DNA of 64,000 nucleotides from Sabethes cyaneus (lineage: Eukaryota > Arthropoda > Insecta > Diptera > Culicidae), in the NCBI RefSeq assembly GCF_943734655.1, contig NC_071353.1:141769907-141833906 (forward strand), given 5' to 3'. The notes beneath the pieces are model-generated. The model saw nothing but the letters and a program-made list of their open reading frames with translations, was not told the DNA's origin and did not search any database. Within the stretch, counting starts at the first letter, position 1. Each line of letters opens with the position of its first letter. Below are positions 23,492 to 35,914 of the stretch, in pieces. Both the position numbers and the translations under genes were made by a program.

Positions 23492-24297
23492 TCCTGGACC
23501 CTGGCTTGCTAAGTTATCGTATATTCAAGCTTTAAAGGTAAAATGGGGCAAGTGGATTCTCCTTAAAGCTTAGGTCGAATACTATAAACTTGTATAGGTG
23601 CCGCTTCACCCACGTGAGAGTACGGAAATTCTTTAAAAATAAGTTTTTCATATTTAGCGTATGTGGATTGCATTTTACAAGAATATATGATTCTGAGCGA
23701 TTATTCAAGGACTCAAAACACATGTTTTTACAGAAGGTTTTATATATCTAGGATCTTCCTTCACTTAGCACTTATTTAGCACTTATTTAAGCTTCATTTT
23801 TCCTTAACTTTACGATCCAAAAGCGATAACTATGCGTAACTTAATAAGTCAAAGTCCAGAAAATTTGCGGTCTGCTGCAAAAAGTGTGTTTTAAGTGCTT
23901 CGATAATTGCCTAGAACAATGTATTCTTGTAAAATGCAACTAACAAAAGCTAAGTATGAAAAACTAATTTTTAAAGAAGTTTCAAAGAATATTCTCTGTA
24001 GTTCAGCTCTCGATAAAGATAGAAATTTTATGACTTCTGTAAAGTTGCTTGTTTTTACATTATTTATAACTTTGCCGAAGAAACTGTGTCTCTATTTCCT
24101 AACACAAAAAAGTTATTTTTTTATTTTTATTATAGTAAGCGATAACTAACTTTTGACAGTTTAAGATTAAAGGAGATATTCATATGAACAACAGAAGTGA
24201 AGACCTTAAACGATAAAATGAAAGCAAAAGACACTAGGAAAAATGTTCCACTTTTGGCCCTTTTGGACCACTGTGCACCGTTCCCTTGCACGCCACC

Positions 24298-24650
24298 AAA
24301 GATGGTTCTTAACACCCGCCGTTAGAAAACTCCGAGTGCTCGCAGGTCCTCTTTTAGCAGTGTCCACGTTTCATGCACGTAGAGGACAGCCGGTCTAATT
24401 AGCGTTTTATAAAATGAGCACTTTATACGGAGGCTAAGATTGTTCGACCTCAGATGTTTGTGGAGTTTGTAGTACGGAAAACTTCCGCTGATCTTCCGCT
24501 TCCATAACGCGATTTACACTATCATATGCGGCTTTGAAATCAATGAGCAGGTGATGCATGAGGGGTCGAAATTCGCGGCACTTCTGGAGGATCTGCCGCA
24601 AGGTGAAGATTAAGTCCATTGTAGACCGACCCTCCATGAAGCCGGCCTGA
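24298..24650 (-). pseudogene. LINE fragment with internal deletion
   Basis: Minus strand 24650-24500 encodes GFMEGRSTMDLIFTLRQILQ and HHLLIDFKAAYDSVNR (RT motif A). After a junction near 24480 it jumps to a C-terminal segment with LRIKCSFYKTLIRPAVLY and HETWTL (about 24440-24320). The catalytic palm between them is deleted. Confidence 0.7.
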
Positions 24651-24999
24651 TGTTATATGCAATTAAATGCAATTTACAATGATGCCAAAAAAAATCATTG
24701 TAGTTTTTTCCGCTGCCCTTATCCTGTTACTTTTTCCTGTCTATACCATTCTTTTCTTTTCATCGTTACATGTATCTTACATCTCTTCTCAATTCTTCCC
24801 ATTCCCTCTGTCTTTTTTGTTTCTTATTTTCCCATGTTGTTTTTTTATTTTCCCATTTGACATTCAATTCTTATCTTTTTCAATTTTGTTTTATTTTTTC
24901 TTACTTTTTCATTTTTGATCTTTCATTTTTCCTTATATTTACGTTTTCTAATTCCTTTCAAGCATCATCAGTTTACTTTTAAATTTGTTCTTGCCATTG

Positions 25000-27387
25000 C
25001 ACAGTGGGCAGAATCGACCGAAAAAACAGAACTTTTTGTTGCCGCTGTTTTAAAGGGGTAAAAAGTGACTTTTCTTATGCAAAAAATCACGGTAAATCAA
25101 CTGGTGATGGTCTCAACGAGCGGAAATGACGGGAAGTAACTCATTTTACCCCATTTACCCCTATTTTCTAAAAGTTTTGAAAGAATCATACACAAACTTT
25201 CTCTAATTTTAGATTCTGTGGTTAGAAAAGAAGAAGAATGTTAGGGAAAAGGTATATAAACAATTTTATTATATGCAAGTTAATCTAGTAGTCTGTTTTG
25301 CCTTATTTTACTCGACTTTTTTGTAGGGTAATGTCGTGACGGTCGGGCCACTGTTATGGTCAGGCCACCACGATTTTTTCAGTTTTAGTAGCTCGAGATA
25401 TCTATGTTCGAGCAGTGTGAAACTTCTTACTGTGACAGCTTACTTTTCACAATATTGTGAGTTGCAATCGTGTACGCGTACTGAATTCAGTCGTTGAATC
25501 TTACAAGAAAAGTTTTTCAGGCGCAGTGAACTTTTCTTCAAGAAATAATTCATGAAATGCAATTATCGAGATAAACATTGAAAACGTATTAAGTGTGTTA
25601 TGCTCCATACGAAGGCTATAGAAAACCCGCGTTTCAATAAAATGTTTGGGTAGGGTAAGGCAAAATTTGACAAAAGCGCTTATTGTAGAGGTCAGTCCAC
25701 TTGTGCAGCCATGGTTGGGCCACCATAATTTTAAGCGCAAAAGCACAGTATTCGCTAGAGATCGTCAGTAATGTAAAATATGATGAAATAAAGCAAAATT
25801 AATATCTGAAAAATCTAGATTGTTGTTGTTTTTTCATTGTAGTAGCGCACTTCGGAAAAAGCCATTGTAGTAATATTGATTTTACAAGATCACCAAAATT
25901 TCGCAAAAACGTAATTAATAATAGAGTACTTGTACTTGTATGGGCCGTTGTTCACAGAATTAATTTTTTTCATATCTCTATATAGAATTTCAATACGTAT
26001 TTCTTGGATTTGCAGCGGTGGCCCAACCTGTACAACATGGCCCGACCATGACAACATTTTTCGTCTTCACGTAAATACATATAACTTTATTATTTTTCAT
26101 GTAATCAGTTTAAGATTTTTCAGAAATGTACCTTATTCTTAGACTGTTATAACGATGTGTTTAGATTTCCGAAATTCTGTTTCAAACGGGAGTTATGGGC
26201 GAATGCCAAAGCGTGGCCCAACCACGACGACATTCCTCTACTACAGACAAAATGCCAATTCGATACCAGAGATTTCAAGAATGCATGCTTGTTGGGAAGG
26301 TTTAAAAAATCAGAAGATCGAACGATGATCAAACATTTCACAAAAATGTCGTGTAAGGGAATGTTTTGCCCTGTTTTACCCTGTAACTTTTACTGAAATC
26401 TGAGAATGTATTAATAGAAAAAGCAGCAAATGTGAAAATGCTCTAATTTCGTTCAAATTTGGTGTGTTTTTTCCTAGTCGAAAATTTTTAGACCGATATT
26501 TTTATATTGGACGCCTAGAGTGCCCGTTTGTGAGTTAGGGTGGTTTCAAAAATCATCATATTTGCCATTCTTTCTTTCTTCGAAATTTCAAAATTTTTGT
26601 AGTTCAGAATGTGTTGCGCTATAGTCGAATATATTTTCTGAAAAGTTGACTGTAATATCTTTTATTTAGCACCAAAATCATTAAAATTGGTTCAGTGGTT
26701 CAAAAGTTATGAAGTTTTGAATGAAATAAAATCGGAAAGCATGACGATTTTTGTGGCCACCCCAACTTACAAAGGGGCACCCTAAGTGTCCAATAAAAAA
26801 ATATAGGTCTAAAATTTTTCAACTGAGAACAAACACATCAAATTTGAACGAAATCGGAGCTCTTTCACATTTGCTCCGTTTCCTATCAATACTTTCTCAG
26901 ATTTCTGTAAAAGTTGTAGGGTAAAACAAAGCAATACTTTCCCTTACATGACATTTTAGTGAAGAATAAATTGATCGTCTTTCGATCTTCTAACTTTTCA
27001 TCCTGCCCAACGGGTATAACTTTATGAAAATCTCTGCTAAAAGTATCGAATTGGCATTTTACCTGTAGTACAGAAACCTTGAGTAAAATGGGGCAAAACA
27101 CACTTGTAGTTATGTTAATTTAAAATAAAATTATTCAAAGACTTTTTTTTCACCATTCTTCTTCCTTCCTTACCACAGAATCTCAAATTAGAGAAAGTTT
27201 GTACATGATTCTGTCAAAACTATTAGAAAATAGGGGTGAATGGAGTAAAATGGGCTACTTATCGTCATTTCCGCGCGTTGGGACCAATCGATTTCTCGTC
27301 ATTTTTTACATAAAAAAGTCACTTTTTACCCCTTAAAAACAGCGGCAACAAAAAGTTCCGTTTTTTCGTTCGATTCTGCCCACTGTG
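25000..27387. mobile_element. Foldback element with CACAGTGGGCAG termini and 5-bp duplication
   Basis: The left terminus CACAGTGGGCAGAATCGA is matched exactly by the reverse complement of the right end. Arms of about 280 bp (25000-25275, 27100-27387) and further inverted blocks inside (for example 26200-26580 against 26740-27080) make the whole 2.39 kb palindromic. CATTG flanks both sides directly. Phrases of GTGGCCCAACC / GGTCGGGCCAC type recur at about 25350, 25695, 26015 and 26210. No transposase frame is present. Confidence 0.75.
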
Positions 27388-28027
27388 CATTGTCTGTGGA
27401 CATTTCCCTTACATCTACCATTTTTCCTTTTCATTTTCTCCTTTCGCATCAGTTTCATTATTCTTTATCTGTGAATCTCTGATTTTTTTCACCTATAGCT
27501 CACCTTTTTATTGTGCTTTGGAAAAACAAAGGCATTTTCTTTTTCATAATCTATTTCTGTTTCTCTGCGACATCTCTTACTCGTTTATTTATTTGTTATA
27601 GTAATAGTTTCCCGAGTAAATGATAATAACAAAAAGATAACAAAAAAAGTCTCAATTAGACAATAAATAACAGAATTTGTCATATTTTTGATCAGACAAA
27701 ATAATGAGGCAATCAGAATTATTACAAGTTTTGTTATTATATCAAAATTAAAATTGCCTGCCTTCCACAATTCTCATTTCTATTTCGTGCTAGAAATGCT
27801 AACTTAACTCGTACACTCATTTTTCGAGATTTTCAGACTATAGAGTCCACAGACAATTGATTTTATAAAAAAATTAACTCAAGTCATACAAATTATTTTT
27901 TGTCCCCCGATTTTCCAAGCCAATTTCCAAGGAAAGGGGGGTGACAAAAACTTTGAAATTGATTTGCAATAGCCTTAATTAATAAAAAAAATTCGATTTT
28001 TTGGAATTGTAAAAGTACTATGCCCCC

Positions 28028-28175
28028 TTAACCCTTTATAAGGCCGTGGCAATTATTTTGCCACCAACGGAAAATATTTGTTTTGCGTCTATAATGACAT
28101 CAATATAATTATAGAAGCAAAATAAAAATTTTTTGTTGGTGGCAATATAGTTGCCACTGCCTTATAAAGGGTTAA
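28028..28175. mobile_element. 148-bp palindromic MITE
   Basis: TTAACCCTTTATAAGGC at the left is mirrored by GCCTTATAAAGGGTTAA at the right, and the arms pair through TGGCAA...TTGCCACCAAC to a short central loop. The TTAA/TTAA edges are palindromic, so the target duplication (TA or TTAA) cannot be separated from the element. Confidence 0.8.
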
Positions 28176-28329
28176 ACGGATTCGATTTCTTCTTCTTGAT
28201 CACGGCTTTGGACCGAACACCGAACGCTTTTTATCTATTTTAATAGCCAGCTTGAATCAAAAACTGACAACCCCGAATAAGCTATCGGCCAAATCATATA
28301 AGCATTTAAGCTTCCTTCATTCAAGAGCA

Positions 28330-28410
28330 GTTCTGGTATGGGGATAAGACGGTTGCATTCTATGCGATTGTCGTGAGTTCAATCCCGGTTGAAGGAGGAG
28401 CAATTTTTGA
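28330..28410 (+). other. tRNA-like segment (possible SINE head)
   Basis: GATAAGACGGTTGCATTCTATG followed by GAGTTCAATCCCGG resembles an A-box/B-box pair about 45 bp apart. No cloverleaf closes properly, so it is not a tRNA gene. Confidence 0.3.
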
Positions 28411-28830
28411 AAATGTATGAAAGTTTTTTTCTGTGCTTTTTGTGAATGTTCTCGAAAGTAGCTGTCTATTTTTGACAATTACGTCGAAATAAAATGTCGA
28501 TATAGCAGATAAAGGCAAAGAAGTTTTTGTTATATTTTAACAAAATTATAACAACACCTGTTAGATATATTACAACAAATTTTGATATAATTTTGTTCTA
28601 AGCATAAGTTCTGATAGAATTTTTGATATTTTAACTACTCACGAGACCAAAATTATAACCAATCATGTTAGAAAAACCGTCGTAACAGAATATCGTGATT
28701 TGTTATAATTTTGTTACGTTTGTCTGATCGGGTTGCTTCTTCTTTCTCTAATAAATCTTCTTTCCTTTCCTACCTGCAGTGTTACTTTTTCTCATTTTCT
28801 GTTGTTTGCATTTATACCATTTAGATTTGG

Positions 28831-31817
28831 TTCTTCTTGTTTCCTGATTTACGCAAACCACAGACAAACAGACATAACTCTTTACACAGACATAACATGT
28901 CGTCACGCACATTTTACGTGTACATTAGCACAATCTGTGATCGACATACGCAACTATAAACTTACAATAGAAGTACCCCACGGATCCGGAAGTACTTTAC
29001 CAAGTGGCTTTCTCTACGTTTCGTTAAAGAGTGCCACTTTAGAAGAATGGGACCGTGAGTGTTATGTCCGTCTTGAAACAAATTAGGAGCACAGTTTTAA
29101 TGTAACTTTAGAATTTTCAAATTAATTTACTTTAACACTTTGATTGCAGCACAATTTGATGTATGTATTTTGTGTCTGTCTACACTGAGTTCTAAGCTTG
29201 TACTAATTTGACCTCAACTTGTTGGCGTTTCATTTCGCATTTTTTTACTTATTTGAGATTTGTATTTGAATAATCTGAGCCAATCGACCGGACTGTATAT
29301 AATCAAAATCTTAAGTAGAAAGTTGAACCAGAACTGAACGATAGTGTCCGTTTACCATCAAACACGAAACGAAAAATGTCACATTATTACGCCACCTGCA
29401 CTTTGCTTCTTGCTTCATATGTACGGAGGTTAATCGCTTTATTCCGCTTACATCGTCATAATACTTGGCACTGCCATCCTGTATCCAATTTCATTCACGT
29501 CACCTTTGCCTTTCGAACCATTTCACAGACCTGTATTTCGCGCATTTCGTTCGCATCACGGTCATCCTCATTAAGATCCCTAGGGGAGATTGCAATTCTT
29601 AGATACTTTATTTTGAAAACCTGTGTCGTCGCGTAACTATTCGTTTTGCAAACGTTCAGTTTGAATCCATTAACTGTCACTTTTGAAAGCAAATCATTAA
29701 AATTAGCTCAAATGTTCTGCCCATTTTCTCCTACCCTACATTATGCAAGATTGGCAGGTAACAGATAACACTTTGCGAGGGTTGAAAGGGTGACGCCGGT
29801 CTGAGGTCATAATAAAAAGCACACAAAGACCTCGCTTACTTAACCTTCGCCGTTTTACTATCATCACCGAGGCACTTGTGCTTTGCAGTGCAATTTCCCA
29901 ACGAAAAAGAAAGGCAAGTGTTTCGTTTCGCCACCGTAAACTGTTTTAAAGCACGAGCATATTTTATGTTGACATTTGCGGTCGAAATGTGGAATAAGGT
30001 CAACTCTGAAAAGTATAGTATTACGTTCGTATGACTCTCGAATTTCTTCCCTCCCATATCGAAAGCTTCACGGCCAGTTAACGTTGATTTGATATGATTT
30101 ACTAAAAGCACTTTAAAATCAAGGAAAAATTAACGACTCTAAATGTGTTTGGAAACTAACAATTAAATTGCAGCAATTAACAAGCATTTGAGCACCCCGC
30201 AGCCCAAAACTGACATGGCATCCGGTTCCGGTGTTCGTAAAATATTTCGAACCCGTCCGGTAACGAGCTTCTCAACGCAGAAATACGTCTCTCTCTATAA
30301 AGTTGTCCATCGCTTCGTCGCACGATAATAATTGGCAATAATGAAGCCATGCCTGGAAAGTTTCTCCTGTTGTGAGTCTCCCAGGCCCAGACTCAGACCA
30401 GAAACGGGACCGAGCGGCAACGATCAACTCAATCAAGCGCCACCTGCACGCGCGTCGCCCGGACCCAAGTCTTTCGAGCAAGTATGGCACGGAAAAAAGC
30501 ATTCCGCCCTCCGATACGACATAATGACAAGACGAGCGCCATCCAACAAACTAACCAACAATTGTGCTTACGTAATAACAAGGGAAAAACTATTTTTATT
30601 ATTAAACGAGCTCTTCCTTCAATCTAGATGAACTTCATCTGCCATTTGAAGGCGATGGATAGCATTGCAATATCCACCTAGCGGACAGGCGTTCCATTGA
30701 GTCAACAGAGGGAAACATTTCCATATGGCATGTCTATTCTCGCACCGAAAAGACACAGCAAAAACCGGATCACTCGACAGCGGAAACGATCTTCACGGTG
30801 GACACGTGAAAATGCGGGGCACGGTATGCCAATTTTCAAGCTACATTTGGTGTAAAACAATGGAGAGTAAAGTGACCATATCCGTTTGCCATTTTCCGGA
30901 AGAGGAAAGTTCAGCACTTTCTTTATACTCCAGAGCAGCACGACCATCGCACCCAGCCGCTTGGTGCTGGCCGAGGCGATTGTGATTGTGATTAAAATTT
31001 CAAACAAGGCCTTAACGCTTGACTTGACTGTCATGTTTGAGAACAGCAGAGAAAAAAAAACCGGCATCAAAGGGAAGTTTCCTTGCACGCTGCATCGGCT
31101 AGGGTAAAAAAATTAATTTTACTCTTGAAAGTTGTCTGCATTTTTTCCTCAGTTCAATGAAGCCGGAAGAAAAAATACAATTTATGATCAAGATCAACGA
31201 CTTTAAAAAACTTAATGGATGGGGCTTAAAGTTTCAGGTGCATTGCATCTACTAGTGTTAGTTTTTCGTTTTTTTCAGGATCCTGTATTTTCATTCAGCT
31301 TTAGTTACTCCAAATTTAGGAACCACTTGCATTTCCGCAATCGGCGGTGTTAAATTTTGACCTTTCGTTACTCGCGGCAACTTCGATCCATAGGCACGCT
31401 AAAACCTAACAGAATTCATTCGAATATTAATGACACTTGGTGAAAAAATTATGAAACATTTTCCCACCGTTTGAAATATCTTGGTCTGCGGATCAACTTT
31501 GCTGAAATACCCGTAGCACGAAGATAAAAATTATGGTAACAGTAGGATACAAAATACAGTAAAAACAATAAAATTTATCGTCCGAAAAGATAACCAAACT
31601 ATCAAACTTATTGTTGTCCACCATAACTTTCACAGTTTTCAGAGATTTTAGCATAAAAATGATGGATTGTTAAGTATCTTAACAATAAAAAACTAGTTTT
31701 TCGCGAACAAACATTTTCATTTACAGTAAAAGTTATCGTCCTTTTATGGTAATTTTTGCAGGCGAAAAAACAAAATATAATTAAAAACCCGATTTAATCC
31801 ACCTAGTGGTGAAAGGA
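28831..31817. other. No gene recognised
   Basis: Moderately AT-rich, apparently low-copy DNA. Open frames of 60-130 codons (28733-29086 +, 29376-29636 +, 30332-30631 +, 30702-31088 -) show no known domain, signal or flanking splice pattern that I can support. 30170-31100 is slightly GC-richer and could include untranslated or regulatory sequence. Confidence 0.4.
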
Positions 31818-33059
31818 ACCTTTGTTATACGGTCTTACTTGCTATTTGAGATAGAAATCGACACATCTTCTGAACATAATTCATCTATCGGTTAACGTTG
31901 CGTAGTGCGTTGGTTTACATAAAATTTTTGAAAATTGAATAAGTTTAGAAAATTTGAACAAAATAGGAACACTTAAACTTTGATAGATCTTTTTTCATGA
32001 AATTGCTGAGTAAGGGTAAGTAAGTTGTTATTAATCTGAGTAAGTGCAAATAAAAGTAAGTTGTAGAGGAAATCTTATCCTTTAGCGTATGAATTGTCTA
32101 GTAAAGGTCTAGTTTATAGGTTTTTGAACTATGCATAGTTTCCTGTAATGCCATTCTATTTGAATCACACCAATAGAGTTTTCTTGAATAATTTTCATCA
32201 ATTTTGATTAACTTTCGGTTACTCACGCTGTTGTATTTTATACAACACGTGTAGGTTTTTCAACGCCATATTGTTATAAAGTTACAAATCGTTATTTAAC
32301 TAACGTATATTCTTCAACAAACTTATTGTGAGCAAAATATCATAATTATTCAATGCATTAATAATTTAAATTGTTGGGAAAATGTATGCAGCAAAACTAT
32401 CAACAAATGTAAAATGTTTAAAATGTATCTGTCTGCTGGTAGTCAAGTAATTCGGAGTCAAAATTAGGGTATTCTTTATAATCAAAGTTCTACAGTTCCT
32501 AAACAAGCAAACATACAGGTATTTCAGCAAAGTTGTGTATTTTTACTACTTGTACATTGTACATGTACTACAACATGAAAAATTGCAAAAAGAGCAAAAA
32601 TAGAAAAACTGATTTTACAAATTCGTATACAATACATAAGATATTTTTATCTTCGCTGCAGAGATAGAAGGTTCCTGTCTTTAGCAAAATTTCTTGTAAT
32701 AATAGGCTCTATAACTTTGCAAAACACATCACAATGGCAACGAAGAAAAATATTTTTTTATTTTACTTTTAGCGGGATTAATCAAAATTTAAATTTCACC
32801 AGACGATAGAGCTTTCAATTTCAAAAAACTCTTCCAAAGGTTCGATAAACCTAAAACCAAGTTTTCTCAGTCAAAACCCTAGTGCACACGTTTTCTTTGG
32901 TTTGGGGCTATTTTGCGCGCGAGTAACCGTGTTATAAAAGTTGGCGCGAGTGTTCGAGGATTAATATCTTTTGACCGGTAAAACCAATTCTTATGAAATT
33001 TTGCATATATATTCGTAGCGTCAAAACCTCTCGTATGATATTAAAATAATTGAGATTAG

Positions 33060-33560
33060 GTAATTTATCTTGGTTAAAATCATTATATATTATTGTTAAT
33101 TTTGGTGTGGTGTATACGGTTGCTCATAACTTTCAAATTAAACGTCCAATCAAAAAATCATTCAATAGTGATCTATTAGGATATATTATCTTTCAAATGA
33201 GACTAATAGCGCATAAATCGGTTTGGCCATCTCTAAGAAACAGGCGATAATTATTACCTTGTCAAAACAGGTTTTTTAAGCATAACTTTTAAACTACTTG
33301 TTTGTTTTCAATTAAAAATTCCTGAACAATTTAACTTTAATAAGGGCTTTCATTTGATACTAAGATCGTTGAAATCGGTCATGTAGTTTCGGAGAAACCC
33401 GTGTCACGTATTTTTCACATTTTTGCTTATAACTTTTAAACGAAACATCGTGTCACGAAACAACTCAATAGTGATCTACTAGACTATAACACCTTTCAAA
33501 CAAAAGTAATAGCGAACGATTCGGCTCAGCCATCTCTGAGAAACAGGCGATAGAAAAAAT
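33060..33560. repeat. Two-copy internal repeat, about 310-bp spacing
   Basis: Blocks around 33115-33250 and 33425-33555 align: CATAACTTT.AA.T.AAACG, CAATAGTGATCTA, CTTTCAAA and GCCATCTCT.AGAAACAGGCGATA. It belongs to the surrounding dispersed element. Confidence 0.65.
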
Positions 33561-33563
33561 CAT

Positions 33564-33572
<9 letters not shown>

Positions 33573-33595
<23 letters not shown>

Positions 33596-33597
33596 CA
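33573..33597. repeat. (AC)n microsatellite
   Basis: An uninterrupted AC run of about 12 units following CATACATACATAC-like sequence. Confidence 0.9.
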
Positions 33598-33716
33598 GAC
33601 ATTGCTCAAATCGTCGAACCCTATCGATTGGTATATGTGACTTGGCCCTCCGGGCCTCGGATCAATTTCGTGTTTTTCGACCAATTTTTAAACCTTTGTT
33701 ATAGTATAACAAAGGT

Positions 33717-34369
33717 AAAAAGGTAGTAAATTTATGATGAAGTATGGCCAATTCTATAGCATAAAATAAGAAACAAAAATATTTATAAACTTTGAATTTG
33801 AGGCACTTTTACAATAAATTTACCATAAGTTTTAATGTTAGCAATAAAAACTATTGTAGATGCATTGTTTCTACTACAAAATTTAATGTAAATTTTTTTG
33901 CAACAGCGCGAGTAACGAAGGGTTTAACACTGTGGTGCTGCAATCGATACATCTACACACCCCTCGTTGGCGTTGATTGCAAAACAATATTTTTAAAAAT
34001 ATCTTGCAACGCGCACGGACACTCTTAAAGTTTGTTTCTATCCTGGATATATAAAAAAGTTACTCACACAATACTTTACAACCGCCAGTAGTCCTAAGTA
34101 TAAAATCGTAATTTTATGAGAAAAATTTTCCAAAATGAAATTTTCTTACATTTTCATAACAAAAATTGTGCTACGATGTTTGGTTGTAGAGTTACGAACT
34201 TTTGAAATAAGTCTGAGAAGGAGATGTCTGAGAAAATCGGTAAATTAACCTTGGATTTTTGTAGGAAAATAGCAAAGTTCTAATTTTTAAAACATTGTTC
34301 TTATTATTGCGCAAAATTTCCCAATACTTTGTATGATACATTAACTAGCGAATTGGAAAGCTGCCGTTA
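33717..34369. other. AT-rich, nothing recognised
   Basis: No open frame with recognisable content; leads into the purine-rich flank of the hexamer array. Confidence 0.5.
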
Positions 34370-34564
34370 CAAAAATTGTAGAAAAAAGAGATATGAAGAT
34401 AAAGCAAAAGAAGCAAAAGATAGAGAAAAAACAAAGAGAGAAGAAAAGAGAGAAAAGAAAAGAAAGAGAAAAGCACTGAAAGAGAAAAGGACTGAAAGCG
34501 AAAAGGACTGAAAGCGAAAAAGAAAGAAAAAGAAAAGGAAAATGAAAGAATAAGAAAAAAGGAC
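34370..34564. repeat. Purine-rich degenerate flank of the hexamer array
   Basis: GAAAAG/AAAGAGA-type phrases with repeated AAAAGGACTGAAAGCG. It resembles the purine array at 56-61 kb and grades into the perfect hexamers. Confidence 0.65.
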
Positions 34565-35914
34565 AAAGATAAAGATAAAGATAAAGATAAAGATAAAGAT
34601 AAAGATAAAGATAAAGATAAAGATAAAGATAAAGATAAAGATAAAGATAAAGATAAAGATAAAGATAAAGATAAAGATAAAGATAAAGATAAAGATAAAG
34701 ATAAAGATAAAGATAAAGATAAAGATAAAGATAAAGATAAAGATAAAGATAAAGATAAAGATAAAGATAAAGATAAAGATAAAGATAAAGATAAAGATAA
34801 AGATAAAGATAAAGATAAAGATAAAGATAAAGATAAAGATAAAGATAAAGATAAAGATAAAGATAAAGATAAAGATAAAGATAAAGATAAAGATAAAGAT
34901 AAAGATAAAGATAAAGATAAAGATAAAGATAAAGATAAAGATAAAGATAAAGATAAAGATAAAGATAAAGATAAAGATAAAGATAAAGATAAAGATAAAG
35001 ATAAAGATAAAGATAAAGATAAAGATAAAGATAAAGATAAAGATAAAGATAAAGATAAAGATAAAGATAAAGATAAAGATAAAGATAAAGATAAAGATAA
35101 AGATAAAGATAAAGATAAAGATAAAGATAAAGATAAAGATAAAGATAAAGATAAAGATAAAGATAAAGATAAAGATAAAAATAAAGATAAAGATAAAGAT
35201 AAAGATAAAGATAAAGATAAAGATAAAGATAAAGATAAAGATAAAGATAAAGATAAAGATAAAGATAAAGATAAAGATAAAGATAAAGATAAAGATAAAG
35301 ATACAGATACAGATACAGATACAGATACAGATACAGATACAGATACAGATACAGATACAGATACAGATACAGATACAGATCAAGATCAAGATCAAGATCA
35401 AGATCAAGATCAAGATCAAGATCAAGGTCAAGATCAAGATCAAGATCAAGATCAAGATCAAGATCAAGATCAAGATCAAGATCAAGATCAAGATCAAGAT
35501 CAAGATCAAGATCAAGATCAAGATCAAGATCAAGATCAAGATCAAGATCAAGATCAAGATCAAGATCAAGATCAAGATCAAGATCAAGATCAAGATCAAG
35601 ATCAAGATCAAGATCAAGATCAAGATCAAGATCAAGATCAAGATCAAGATCAAGATCAAGATCAAGATCAAGATCAAGATCAAGATCAAGATCAAGATCA
35701 AGATCAAGATCAAGATCAAGATCAAGATCAAGATCAAGATCAAGATCAAGATCAAGATCAAGATCAAGATCAAGATCAAGATCAAGATCAAGATCAAGAT
35801 CAAGATCAAGATCAAGATCAAGATCAAGATCAAGATCAAGATCAAGATCATGATCATGATCAAGATCAAGATCAAGATCAAGATCAAGATCAAGATCAAG
35901 TTCAAGATCAAGAT
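34565..35914. repeat. Compound hexanucleotide array (AAAGAT)123 (ACAGAT)13 (CAAGAT)89
   Basis: Three blocks in strict hexamer register: AAAGAT from 34565 to 35302, ACAGAT from 35303 to 35380, CAAGAT from 35381 to 35914, 225 units and 1,350 bp in all. Variants are few: AAAAAT at 35177, CAAGGT at 35423, CATGAT twice at 35849-35860 and CAAGTT at 35897. Adjacent blocks differ by one or two substitutions. Near-perfect identity implies recent expansion. Unit length removes stops from several frames, producing LD/LY and I/F-alternating frames of more than 500 codons on the minus strand and a KD-TD-QD frame without an ATG on the plus strand. I regard these as artefacts. Confidence 0.97.

Larger units (their letters stand above)
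19240..24300. mobile_element. Foldback element, copy 2, broken by insertions
   Basis: Pieces at 19280-19406, 23125-23222, 23500-23775 and 23820-24300 align with the arms of the foldback element at 11532-14711 (GGCAAAGCTGTAAATAATGT, TTTTTGCAGAAGACCGCAA, GCCGAAGAAACT and others). The right tip reads GGACCACTGTG, so its terminus is CACAGTGG. The left end is disrupted. A 3.7-kb element (19407-23121) and a 269-bp hAT-type MITE (23223-23491) were inserted into it, each with readable target duplications. Confidence 0.7.
27612..28732. mobile_element. Possible AT-rich element with CCCGA termini
   Basis: The left edge CCCGAGTAAATGATAATAAC and the right edge (TTTGTTACGTTTGTCTGATCGGG) are weakly inverted, and on both sides the pyrimidine-rich array continues. 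Interior sequence repeats ATAACAAAATTATAAC-like phrases. Within it lie a small hairpin near 27898-27950 (TTTGTCCCCC...GGGGGGTGACAAA), a palindromic MITE (28028-28175) and a tRNA-like segment. The boundaries are inferred. Confidence 0.35.
24690..28830. repeat. Pyrimidine-rich degenerate array in three pieces
   Basis: 24690-24998, 27389-27600 and 28733-28830 are the same kind of T/C-rich degenerate sequence and look like one tract split by the inverted-repeat element at 25000-27387 and a probable second insert at 27612-28732. Overlapping F/S/L-rich frames are artefacts. Confidence 0.5.
31818..33716. mobile_element. Probable dispersed element with ACCTTTGTTATAC termini
   Basis: ACCTTTGTTATAC at 31818-31830 is exactly reverse-complementary to GTATAACAAAGGT at 33704-33716, and the right end is itself palindromic (33691-33716). 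The 3' part contains a CA repeat followed by GGCCCTCCGGGCCTCGG, a combination I remember from many mosquito repeats. No coding sequence is seen. The left boundary rests only on the 13-bp match. Confidence 0.45.

Noticed and set aside
30702..31088. 128-codon minus-strand frame with a hydrophobic stretch
   Set aside because: No recognisable domain, no splice context, and an overlapping plus-strand frame of similar quality.
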